DNA of 12,847 nucleotides from XYA12-FULL-58-9 sp001798605 (lineage in GTDB: Bacteria; Myxococcota; XYA12-FULL-58-9): positions 1 through 12,847 of the forward strand of contig DAINMX010000197.1 of the NCBI GenBank assembly GCA_036736205.1, read 5' to 3'. Position numbers and translations under genes: made by a program. The notes below the pieces were generated by a model that had not been told where the DNA came from, ran no database searches, and saw only the letters and a program-made list of their open reading frames with translations. Below, in pieces: positions 1-6,419 of the stretch (positions are counted from its first letter, which is position 1; every line of letters begins with the position of its first letter).

Positions 1-2
1 CG

Positions 3-989
3 GCGAGCGTCTTTCTGGGCTCCCAACAACTGAACGAGCACACCGTGACAGAGCTGGCCCGGCGTGGCGTATCGCCCTATGCCTACTATTACGGCCATCT
101 CAATGTCGAGGCCGCACGACTGTTCATTCACTTCCACGGCACCAATGCCCCCAAGAAGGACGTCTCTCAGTTGCTGAACGATTGTCCCGAGCTCAAAGAA
201 GACATCTCTTTGATTGCTCGTTGCGCAACCGCCCCCGTTTTGCTGGATCTGTTTGCCGAGGATGCCGTACGCAAGGTTCCGTCGGCGTTCGCCACACTGC
301 AAGCCTTTCGTGATTGTGCCCCCAAGGTCGAGAGTCGATACATCAACGAGCTCGAGCGGGAAGAGCTCACCCTCAATCGATACTCGTTGCGTACGGAGAC
401 CCCAGGCGCACCACGGGGCCGTAAAACAGCAGTCGTTTTGTTTCCGACCTCCGATCACAACGGTGCCTTCAACAGCACGCCAATCGCACCGCTGATCGGA
501 GCTGGATTTTTCGTGTTGTTCTACGAGATGGAGTCAGACAGAGACATAGAAAGAGCACTCAAGGAAGCGAGTCACGGCGGCAAAAACCCGGCCGACCTCG
601 TGATCATTGGCGCGCACGGCATGCCCACCGGCATGCAGGTGAGTCCCGGAGTCTTTGGTTTCGGGCTCACCGACCGTTCCAAGTTTGACGCGGGCGACAT
701 CTTCCGTCTCAAGTTGGCGGGGGTTGACCGTTTTGTCGTCCCAGGCGCAAACATCATCCTGCAGAGTTGTTCCACAGGTTTTGGTGGCCACCTTCCTCTC
801 CCACTGAATCTGGCAACCAGCGTATGGAAGAGCTTTGGCTGCAAAGCAGATGTGTGGGCACCTTCTCACTCGTCCTATTCCAACTATCACAATCAGATTG
901 CCTTCGATGCCGATGGCAAGCTGATACATCCCGGCCTCGGATTCAATGGCCACAAGGGCAAGATTGTTCACATCAAAGCCAAGGAATGA
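3..989 (+). CDS. Caspase-fold (clan CD) cysteine peptidase-like protein, 5' partial
   Basis: The frame is open to the left edge, and the 14 codons before the first GTG (45) read as normal protein (ASVFLGSQQLNEHT), so the true start lies outside the window. The C-terminal half has a caspase-like arrangement. A beta strand ends in IIGAHG, with the candidate catalytic His codon at 615-617 (residue 191 counted from the GTG). A second strand ends in IILQSCSTG, with the candidate nucleophile Cys codon at 768-770 (residue 242). This His-Gly followed about 50 residues later by a strand-Cys is the hallmark of caspases, CHAT and C11/C25 peptidases. The N-terminal half is helical and not recognised. The substrate is unknown; bacterial relatives often act in conflict or cell-death pathways, which is only an inference here. 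The next gene starts 3 bases downstream in the same frame, so they are probably co-transcribed. It could also be an inactive caspase-fold scaffold. Confidence 0.7.
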   Translation, partial: ASVFLGSQQLNEHTVTELARRGVSPYAYYYGHLNVEAARLFIHFHGTNAPKKDVSQLLNDCPELKEDISLIARCATAPVLLDLFAEDAVRKVPSAFATLQAFRDCAPKVESRYINELEREELTLNRYSLRTETPGAPRGRKTAVVLFPTSDHNGAFNSTPIAPLIGAGFFVLFYEMESDRDIERALKEASHGGKNPADLVIIGAHGMPTGMQVSPGVFGFGLTDRSKFDAGDIFRLKLAGVDRFVVPGANIILQSCSTGFGGHLPLPLNLATSVWKSFGCKADVWAPSHSSYSNYHNQIAFDADGKLIHPGLGFNGHKGKIVHIKAKE

Positions 990-992
990 GTC

Positions 993-1709
993 ATGGAAGG
1001 TACATCTGCCCTCAAAGACAACGTTGACACTTCGTCACAGATCGACAGCGCCGTCCACGACGTCATAGCCCAATACGCGCGAGACCACGGTATTCCAGAA
1101 GTGCGCCTGGTCGTAGAGAAGAAAAGCGGCGCACACGGCAAACAGTTTCGCATGCCGATGATGCACAGGTTGCATCTCGAGCTTCGCGATACCTACGAAA
1201 CACAGGATGGATACAACGTCTGGGACCAAGACAAACCCGACATCTGCCTGCGTGTTGACGTCGCCCCCAACAAAACTGGCAACCCCAAAAAAGCGACGGG
1301 CTGGGTCCTCGAGCGCGCCCTCAGCTCCCTCATAGCGATCACTCCTTTTGGCGGTTGGCACCGCATGGGGTTGGGTGCGGCTGAAGTGTCGGCGAGCGTC
1401 GTCGCGAAGGGCAAGAACAAGGAGTTGCGCTCCACTGGCACCGGCAACATTTTGATCGGAGCCCTGCAGATCATCGTTGATAACCTAGGTCTCTACTTGA
1501 TTCGGCTTCCCTTCACGTTGATTCGGGCAGCCGGCAACTTCATCCGTGCCAGAAACATCCATGCCCATCGCGAACGGGAACCTGAGGTCGTCCGTGGCTT
1601 CGAGATGAAACAGAGAAGCAGGTACGCGCGAAAAATGAAAGAGCAGATGAACGATCACGGACCGTCTCCGACCGTGACAAAGATGGTGCTAGCGTCGGAT
1701 TCATTCTGA
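993..1709 (+). CDS. Hypothetical protein with hydrophobic segment, partner of the caspase-fold gene
   Basis: This gene is not recognised. It has 238 codons and starts with ATG only 3 bases after the stop of the caspase-like gene; an AAGGA ribosome site lies in the last codons of that gene (about 981-985), so translation is likely coupled. Residues 1-100 are soluble and charged. Residues 104-136 are glycine- and alanine-rich (around ITPFGGWHRMGLGAA). Residues 151-184 form a long hydrophobic or amphipathic stretch broken by Asn and Arg, so it could be one membrane-inserting helix pair or an amphipathic surface. The tail from residue 185 is strongly basic and then acidic/polar. There is no signal peptide. 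Because of the tight pairing, it is a candidate substrate, membrane effector or regulator of the upstream caspase-fold protein; that is inference from context alone. Confidence 0.65.
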   Translation: MEGTSALKDNVDTSSQIDSAVHDVIAQYARDHGIPEVRLVVEKKSGAHGKQFRMPMMHRLHLELRDTYETQDGYNVWDQDKPDICLRVDVAPNKTGNPKKATGWVLERALSSLIAITPFGGWHRMGLGAAEVSASVVAKGKNKELRSTGTGNILIGALQIIVDNLGLYLIRLPFTLIRAAGNFIRARNIHAHREREPEVVRGFEMKQRSRYARKMKEQMNDHGPSPTVTKMVLASDSF

Positions 1710-2210
1710 GGCGAAATTAAGCACGGGTGGGTGAACGGCAACGCGTCACGACTTAGGTCGGCTCGCAAATGGAGCTACAGAGATATCCAGTTCAAACCGT
1801 TTTATACCGGTTCAAACCCCTACAACGTCGAGGCCCGAGGCCAGGGCTGCGCGGGCAAGTTGTGCATCGTGGGTGGCCACTGTGAGCGGCTCGTCCAGAT
1901 TCCGTGCCAACTCATCAATGGTCAACAAAAGCCATATGACAAAGACCATATGACAAAAGGGCTTTGCCGCGCAGCCATACGAGCTTGTCGTATCCTTTTT
2001 GCTTGCTCGTAAGATTCGAGCAGCAGTCGGACTTGACCCTCAAGGGCCGTGGAACGCTGTTGTTCCCTGGTGGAGCCCTGTTGTTCCTGGGTGCCATGAC
2101 GAAGAACAAAAAAAGATAACGAATCCTGGGCGGAGAAGACTTTTCGTCTCTGGCATACATCGTGCTTACACCATCGCAAATAGGACAGCGGACAACAAAC
2201 AGGAGACTTT
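1710..2210. other. 501-base non-coding stretch with direct repeats
   Basis: I see no convincing gene here; the open frames lack ribosome sites and have unnatural composition. Three short direct-repeat pairs are visible: TTCAAACC at 1791-1798 and 1811-1818 (period 20), CCATATGACAAA at 1932-1943 and 1946-1957 (period 14), and CTGTTGTTCC at 2057-2066 and 2078-2087 (period 21). A hairpin followed by a T run lies at 1977-2000. The last 10 bases before 2211 hold the ribosome site of the lipoprotein gene. No clear sigma-70 promoter was found for that gene. Confidence 0.5.
1977..2000 (+). terminator. Weak Rho-independent terminator-like hairpin
   Basis: ATACGA (1977-1982) pairs perfectly with TCGTAT (1988-1993) across a 5-base loop, followed by CC and five T (1996-2000). 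The stem is short and A/T-rich, so it would be a weak terminator. It lies about 270 bases after the end of the caspase-like operon. Confidence 0.3.
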
Positions 2211-2492
2211 ATGGAAATTAGGCAGCTCGTGGTTCTCGTTACATTAGGACTCGGAATGGCGCTCGTGGGATGCGGCTCCGAGGGAACAATCGACGACTTC
2301 GAAACAATGGAACTCGAAGACGGCGATTCGTCAATTGTGGACCAATTGAAAGCAAACCCCTGCTACACGATATACTACGATCAAAGTTGTGATTGGGGAG
2401 GGCTGTGCTACGAGAATGGATATCACTCTATGTATCGTCAGTATAGCTTTGGGTGCCTCTGCATCGGAGGTTCGGGAGACGGCGCTTGCTGA
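2211..2492 (+). CDS. Small cysteine-rich lipoprotein
   Basis: This is a 93-residue protein with AGGAG at 2201-2205, five bases before the ATG. The N-terminus is a lipoprotein signal: the sequence MEIRQ is followed by a hydrophobic run ending in the lipobox LVGC, with Cys21 as the lipidated residue. The mature part begins with an acidic linker (residues 25-45) and then has six cysteines at 51, 60, 66, 82, 84 and 93, an even number compatible with three disulfides. It also has many Tyr and Gly residues. It is therefore likely an exported, lipid-anchored, disulfide-stabilised small protein on the outer membrane or periplasmic face. The function is unknown. It stands alone between non-coding DNA and a terminator hairpin, so it is probably monocistronic. 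Confidence 0.75.
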   Translation: MEIRQLVVLVTLGLGMALVGCGSEGTIDDFETMELEDGDSSIVDQLKANPCYTIYYDQSCDWGGLCYENGYHSMYRQYSFGCLCIGGSGDGAC

Positions 2493-2530
2493 CCCACGGC
2501 CTCCCGCGACCTGTGTGTCGTGGGTTTCTC
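2492..2530 (+). terminator. Hairpin terminator after the lipoprotein gene
   Basis: ACCCACG (2492-2498), starting in the stop codon, pairs with CGTGGGT (2519-2525) and is followed by a short T-rich stretch (TTCTC). The 20-base loop is long, so it would be a moderate terminator. Confidence 0.45.
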
Positions 2531-2551
2531 CGTGTCGGCGTCGGAACCTTC

Positions 2552-2578
2552 CCAAACTTTCCAAACTTTCCAAACTTG
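2552..2578. repeat. Three tandem 9-base units CCAAACTTT
   Basis: The unit CCAAACTTT occurs at 2552-2560 and 2561-2569, with a third copy at 2570-2578 ending in G instead of T. It lies between the lipoprotein terminator and the vapBC promoter region, outside any gene I support. Confidence 0.75.
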
Positions 2579-2591
2579 CCCAACAACCGCA

Positions 2592-2632
2592 TTGACGACA
2601 GAGCAATAATGGTTCATTCTACCCATATAGGT
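2592..2632 (+). promoter_or_regulatory. Probable vapBC promoter and operator region
   Basis: TTGACG (2592-2597) is a good -35 box. A weak -10 (CATTCT, 2615-2620) follows at a 17-base spacing. Just downstream, ACCCATATAGGT (2621-2632) is an imperfect 12-base palindrome with one mismatched pair. It overlaps the start of the ribosome site AGGTGG (2629-2634), where an autoregulating VapB could bind. The promoter call is tentative because the -10 is poor. Confidence 0.35.
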
Positions 2633-2642
2633 GGTTTGCATC

Positions 2643-2900
2643 ATGGGGTTGAGCATCAAGAACATCGAGGCTGAGCAATTGGCTGCGGAGGTGGCCAAAC
2701 GGACGGGTGAAACCATGACGCGTGCGGTCATTGTCGCATTGAAAGAGCGGTTGGAGCGAATCAATGGGCAGCGTCGTGTGCCTGATGTGGTGGATGCCCT
2801 CAAAGAGATTTCGCTGCGCTGCAGCGATTTGCCCGATTTGGATTCTCGCCCAACCGATGAAATCCTGGGGTACAATCGAGACGGTACGTTTGGGGACTGA
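2643..2900 (+). CDS. vapB: VapB-type antitoxin (Rv0623/PSK-operon family)
   Basis: This is the antitoxin of a type II TA pair: it should bind and neutralise VapC and repress the operon. I place the start at ATG 2643 because AGGTGG (2629-2634) sits 8 bases upstream; an in-frame GTG at 2631 lies inside that site. The 85-residue protein opens with MGLSIKNIEAEQLA and RTGETMTRAV, the classic pattern of this family, which combines an N-terminal DNA-binding region with helices. It ends with a DEILGYNRDG-like tail, also typical of the VapC-binding end. Its stop codon TGA is followed directly by the ATG of vapC, a standard coupled arrangement. It looks intact and of usual length. Confidence 0.9.
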   Translation: MGLSIKNIEAEQLAAEVAKRTGETMTRAVIVALKERLERINGQRRVPDVVDALKEISLRCSDLPDLDSRPTDEILGYNRDGTFGD

Positions 2901-3287
2901 ATGGTCATCGACACTTCTGCGATTCTTGCCATTCTCCTCGGTGAACCCCGAGCAGACGAATTCATCGAAGCCATCGCCGGTGATTCCAAACGACTCATCG
3001 CGGCATTTGCGGAGCTCGAGTGTGGCGTTGTGATTGTCGCCAAAAAGGGGCCATCCGGTGCCCGTGAGCTCGACCTGTTATTGCACCAAGGTCGCATTGA
3101 ACAGGTCGGCATGGATTGCGAGCAAGTCTCCTTGGCACGCAAAGCCTACGAACGATTTGGCAAGGGGCGTCACCCCGCGGCCCTCAACCTCGGCGATTGT
3201 TGTGCCTATGCACTGGCGATGCGCACGGGGGAGCCCCTTCTCTACAAAGGCAATGACTTCTCTCAAACCGACGTTCTGACGGTGTGA
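2901..3287 (+). CDS. vapC: VapC PIN-domain ribonuclease toxin
   Basis: This is a PIN-domain endoribonuclease toxin; family members cleave tRNA or rRNA using Mg2+ held by acidic residues. The expected acids are visible: Asp4 in MVIDTSA, Glu40 in AELECG (Glu38 is an alternative), Asp99 in NLGDC, and Asp119 in KGNDF. Length (128 residues) and C-terminal layout (LLYKGNDFSQTDV) match complete members. The start ATG abuts the vapB stop; GGGGA (2891-2895) is a ribosome site. Among the four TA loci here, this is the only one whose toxin appears whole. Activity cannot be judged from sequence alone. Confidence 0.9.
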   Translation: MVIDTSAILAILLGEPRADEFIEAIAGDSKRLIAAFAELECGVVIVAKKGPSGARELDLLLHQGRIEQVGMDCEQVSLARKAYERFGKGRHPAALNLGDCCAYALAMRTGEPLLYKGNDFSQTDVLTV

Positions 3288-3294
3288 AACGCAA

Positions 3295-3338
3295 GACGGT
3301 GTCCCGGTTTTGCCGGCGCCAACTTTGCCGGCACCGTC
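3295..3338. terminator. Hairpin between convergent vapC and the outer-membrane protein gene
   Basis: GACGGTG (3295-3301) pairs with CACCGTC (3332-3338); inside, CCGG (3304-3307) can pair with CCGG (3328-3331), giving an 11-pair stem with a small bulge. It lies between convergent stops at 3287 and 3376 and could form on either transcript. There is no clean T run after the stem on either strand, so intrinsic termination is uncertain. Confidence 0.4.
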
Positions 3339-3375
3339 GACCTGAAACCTGAACGACGGACCTCAAAGCGCTAAC

Positions 3376-4608
3376 TCAACCTTGTGGGATGGTGTAGCGG
3401 TAGAGAATCTTGAGGCGGTAGGTGTTCTCGCCGGCGAAGCCAAACAGTTGTCGAGCCGTCTCCGAGTACTGGCGACCGTATTCCATCACAAAGAAGAAGT
3501 CGTGAAACCGCGAGTTGCCATCATCCAAAATGGCGAGATTGGCGAATGCCTGACCGAGGCCACCAAACAGAACCTCACCAACGACTGTCCGGTAGGCGGA
3601 GGCCCGTAGCGAACCACCTACGTTGAGCATCTGCAATTTCTCGCCGCGAAGTCGCTCCCCCGAGGTATCCAGGGTCGCGCCGGTGATGGTAACGCCTTCG
3701 TCGCCGAAACCAATGTTGATATTGGCCTCGAGGCGCGCCTCGTTGAGTTGAAATGGAACAATAGAGTACTCGACGAACGTGGCGAGGTGCTCGAGGATGC
3801 GCGTTGCGTAGATGGCGTGCGCGAAGCTCGACGAATCTGTGTTGAAAACATTGGCGCCGGCGCTGTAGAAATTGAAGGAGGTCGAGAGCCTAAACGGCAT
3901 CTCGTAACCCGTGAGGCCGGCCACCACCGGCGTGACCTGGTCGAGCCCAATGCTGAGATAGTCTGGGGCGCTCAACAGTCCTTCGTCGGTGAGAAATGTG
4001 AAGCGGTATTGATCGTAAGTAATCGTATGCCACGAGCGCCGAATCTCAGCATCGGCGCTCTCTCCGGTGCCTGGGATGACACTGATGCCGGGCGTCTTCA
4101 GGGTCGGTTCGAAGTCATCGCCCGCCCCAAGACCGTAGGCCACCGTGCCGATGGTCGCCAAAGTATAGTGTAGGCGACGATTGAGGACGGAGAAGTCAGC
4201 GCCAAGTATGTTCTGACCGGTGTTGACCCGAAAATCGATATCGTCATCGTCGCCCCCAAGGACCCACGGACGAAACTCACCGGCCTCACCCATACCGACG
4301 ACTTCGGCACCAAAGAACACATTCACTCCCCAGCTGTCACCGTAGAACACGGGGAAATAGCCAAGCAGTTTGGCGTTGAAGCTATCGACGGCGATCTCCC
4401 CGGTGGTCGTTGGCACCAGAAATCCGGTGGAAACACGATAATCGAGATCAAAGATCCCATGCGCGTCGAAGGTGTGCACACTTTGAAAGTAATTGACGAT
4501 GTTGAGCGAACGCGCTGATAGGCGCTGAAAGTCGCTCTTGGTGATTTTGGTCGCGGCACTCGCTGGAGTAGAAGCGAGCAGCAACGCAAGAAGCAACGGG
4601 ATCTTCAC
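3376..4608 (-). CDS. Secreted protein, probable outer-membrane beta-barrel, unknown function
   Basis: I start this gene at GTG 4608 because AGGAGG lies 6-7 bases upstream on the minus strand; the longer open frame to 4653 has no such site. The 410-residue protein then begins with a clean signal peptide: MK, a leucine/alanine core, and ASA|AT cleavage near residue 18. The mature part has many short alternating aromatic/hydrophobic stretches separated by polar turns (for example YRFTFLTDEG, FRLSTSFNFY, TFVEYSIVPF), as in an outer-membrane barrel. An acidic loop GGDDDDIDF may bind cations. The last strand, near RLKILYRYTI, ends in PQG rather than in a terminal aromatic residue. I do not recognise a family. 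A sigma-70 promoter lies about 110 bases upstream. It is apparently monocistronic and converges on vapC. Confidence 0.75.
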   Translation of the reverse strand: MKIPLLLALLLASTPASAATKITKSDFQRLSARSLNIVNYFQSVHTFDAHGIFDLDYRVSTGFLVPTTTGEIAVDSFNAKLLGYFPVFYGDSWGVNVFFGAEVVGMGEAGEFRPWVLGGDDDDIDFRVNTGQNILGADFSVLNRRLHYTLATIGTVAYGLGAGDDFEPTLKTPGISVIPGTGESADAEIRRSWHTITYDQYRFTFLTDEGLLSAPDYLSIGLDQVTPVVAGLTGYEMPFRLSTSFNFYSAGANVFNTDSSSFAHAIYATRILEHLATFVEYSIVPFQLNEARLEANINIGFGDEGVTITGATLDTSGERLRGEKLQMLNVGGSLRASAYRTVVGEVLFGGLGQAFANLAILDDGNSRFHDFFFVMEYGRQYSETARQLFGFAGENTYRLKILYRYTIPQG

Positions 4609-4693
4609 GATGACCTCCTGGTTATCTGATCCTCGAGTGAGCCAATTCTCCAAGCGACGTTCCCCACCCAGCCACCCGCAAGAAACCTCACAA

Positions 4694-4745
4694 CCCCGGT
4701 GGACGGGGCGTTGACATTTATAGATGGTGGATTATTCGCGATCAA
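4694..4745 (-). promoter_or_regulatory. Sigma-70 promoter and leader hairpin of the outer-membrane protein gene
   Basis: Read on the minus strand, TTGATC (4745-4740) and TATAAA (4722-4717) are separated by exactly 17 bases, a strong sigma-70 match. Transcription would start near 4710, giving a leader of about 100 bases before GTG 4608. The leader opens with a hairpin in which CCCCG pairs with CGGGG across a 5-base loop (4708-4694). On the plus strand a perfect -35 TTGACA (4711-4716) overlaps this -10 box; its best -10 (TATTCG, 4733-4738) is weak. Confidence 0.6.
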
Positions 4746-4937
4746 CGGCAAACGAGTGGAGCGGAACCTTGTGCTCCTCCATACCTACGCCCGTTTCAGC
4801 GGGGCGAGCCGGCCGTTCTTGTGCGGCAGGCAGGAACCGGGCCGATGGTGCCGATGGTGGCGCGGGCTGCGTGTCGCCGAACCGGGCTGTAGAATTGGGT
4901 TTCTCAAATCGACCGATTGGGCCATAAAGGCAGGAAG

Positions 4938-5453
4938 ATGCGTTCTGGATGCATGGCAGTGCTGTTGTTGGCCGGCTGCGGCCGAGTACGCTTCTCTTCT
5001 GTCCCAGAGGAAGTCGCGCCGTGTCCGCTGCGGCCACCACGTTCACCATCCATTTCGACGAGCCGGTCACGAACACCGATCTCAGCGACATGGGGCTCAC
5101 CGCGACGGGCATCGTGGGGGCTGCGATCACAAATGTTTCCGGCTCAGGCGATGCATACGCCGTCACGGTCAACACCGGCGACGGCGATGGCACTCTGCGG
5201 CTCGACGTTATCGATGAGGACTCCATCCTTGGGCACGACTGGGAGAGTCTCGGTGGGCCCGGACAGCAGGACTTCCTCGGACCGACCATCACGGTGGAGA
5301 AACCGCCGATCCCTGCCACACGCCTTGCCTTTGCCGAGTCGTCGCCTTTTGGCGGAAAGACTGTCACGCCGACTTGGCACCCTTCTATTTCTGGTGATGT
5401 CGTCTCCGAGACGGTGCAGCTCTTCGATCAATGGGACAGTGACCTGCCCATGA
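4938..5453 (+). pseudogene. Ig-like domain lipoprotein, frameshifted and 3' truncated
   Basis: ATG 4938 is preceded by AAGG/AGGA sites and opens a lipoprotein signal (MRSGCMAVLLLAGCG) that reads on to VPEEVAP. Then the frame changes: from about 5022 the coding sense continues in another frame as TTFTIHFDEPVTNTDLSDMG, then SGSGDAYAVTVNTGDGDGTL, LDVIDEDSI and DFLGPTITVEKPP. This is the familiar bacterial Ig-like repeat of surface adhesins (a beta-sandwich ending in a DKxPP-type linker). Loss of one base near 5022 would explain the shift. A second domain begins (PATRLAFAESSPFGG) but ends at about 5440, where the 3' end of fcl starts on the other strand. It is therefore a remnant of a longer exported adhesin-like lipoprotein. 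A possible -10 box, TAGAAT, lies at 4890-4895. Confidence 0.65.
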
Positions 5454-5465
5454 CCGTCGCCCACC

Positions 5466-6419
5466 TTATCCCCGCATTTGGGCAACATTCTCGAGGTACC
5501 ACTGGTAGGTGGAGGCGACGCCATCGGCAAGAGCAATCTTGGCTGTCCACCCCTGGGCATGCAGACGCGAAACATCGAGGAGCTTGCGTGGGGTCCCATC
5601 GGGCTTGGTGATGTCAAAGGCAATCTCGCCCGAAAAGCCAACCACCTCGCGCACGAGCCCCGCCAACTCGGCGATGCTCAGGTCCTCACCGACCCCGACA
5701 TTGATGATCTCCTCGTCATCGTATTGCTGCATGAGGAACACCGCCGCATCGGCCAGATCGTCGACGTGCAGAAACTCGCGCCGAGGCGCCCCGGTCCCCC
5801 ACACCACGAGCTCACTTGCCCCTGCCCGTTTGGCGTCGTCGAAACGACGCAGAAGCGCCGGCAGCACATGGGAAGAGGTGACGTCGAAGTTGTCACCGGG
5901 GCCATACAAATTGGTCGGCATCAGCGAAATACCACAGAAGCCATGTTGCTTGCGCAGGGCCTGGACCAACTTGATGCCGGCAATTTTGGCGATGGCATAC
6001 CACTCGTTGGTGGGCTCCAAAGGACCGGTGAGCAGATGCTCTTCCTTCATCGGCTGTGGCGCATCCTTGGGATAGATGCACGACGAACCGAGAAAAAGGA
6101 GCTTGGTCACCCCATGGGTGTGGGCAGCGTCGATCACATGGGTCTGAATCAACAGGTTGTCGCGAATGAAATCTGCGGGATGGGTGGAGTTGGCCAGTAT
6201 CCCACCGACTCGCGCCGCGGCAAGAAACACGTATTCCGGTTTCTCGCGGGCAAACAGCTCGCGCACTGCCCGCTGATCGGTGAGATCGACCTCCCCCCGA
6301 TCAATCAGCAAGAGATTGGCAAACCCGCCGCTCCGAAGTCTGCGAACGATGGCAGAGCCCACCAGCCCTTTGTAGCCCGCCACACAAATCTTGCTACTCG
6401 CAATCATTCGATCAGTCAT
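5466..6419 (-). CDS. fcl: GDP-L-fucose synthase
   Basis: Converts GDP-4-keto-6-deoxymannose to GDP-L-fucose with NADPH (epimerase and reductase), the last step of fucose donor synthesis in the cytosol. It is an SDR protein: residues 11-24 hold a Rossmann motif (CVAGYKGLVGSA). The catalytic residues are visible as Ser112 and Cys114 (GSSCIYP), Tyr141 and Lys145 (YAIAK), and His184 (SSHVLPALL). All are offset by five from the remembered E. coli positions 107, 109, 136, 140 and 179. I start at ATG 6419, which overlaps the end of gmd by 8 bases (ATGACTGA), giving 317 residues; ATG 6407 is possible. It is the second gene of the gmd-fcl operon. Its 3' end abuts the Ig-like pseudogene on the other strand, and no clear terminator is seen. 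Confidence 0.95.
   Translation of the reverse strand: MTDRMIASSKICVAGYKGLVGSAIVRRLRSGGFANLLLIDRGEVDLTDQRAVRELFAREKPEYVFLAAARVGGILANSTHPADFIRDNLLIQTHVIDAAHTHGVTKLLFLGSSCIYPKDAPQPMKEEHLLTGPLEPTNEWYAIAKIAGIKLVQALRKQHGFCGISLMPTNLYGPGDNFDVTSSHVLPALLRRFDDAKRAGASELVVWGTGAPRREFLHVDDLADAAVFLMQQYDDEEIINVGVGEDLSIAELAGLVREVVGFSGEIAFDITKPDGTPRKLLDVSRLHAQGWTAKIALADGVASTYQWYLENVAQMRG

Noticed and set aside
1791..1820. TTCAAAC motifs resembling tRNA T-loops, suggesting a tRNA or an integrase attachment site
   Set aside because: The flanking bases do not form a T-stem, no anticodon arm or acceptor stem can be found, and no integrase gene lies nearby.
1731..2012. Plus-strand 93-codon frame in the gene-free stretch
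   Set aside because: It has no ribosome site, it includes the direct repeats and the hairpin, and no family was recognised.
2438..3142. Minus-strand open frame of 234 codons
   Set aside because: It overlaps vapBC antisense, has serine- and arginine-rich low-quality sequence, and no ribosome site.
4699..5217. Plus-strand open frame of 172 codons before the Ig-like remnant
   Set aside because: It contains repetitive arginine/histidine-rich sequence and covers the promoter of the outer-membrane protein gene.
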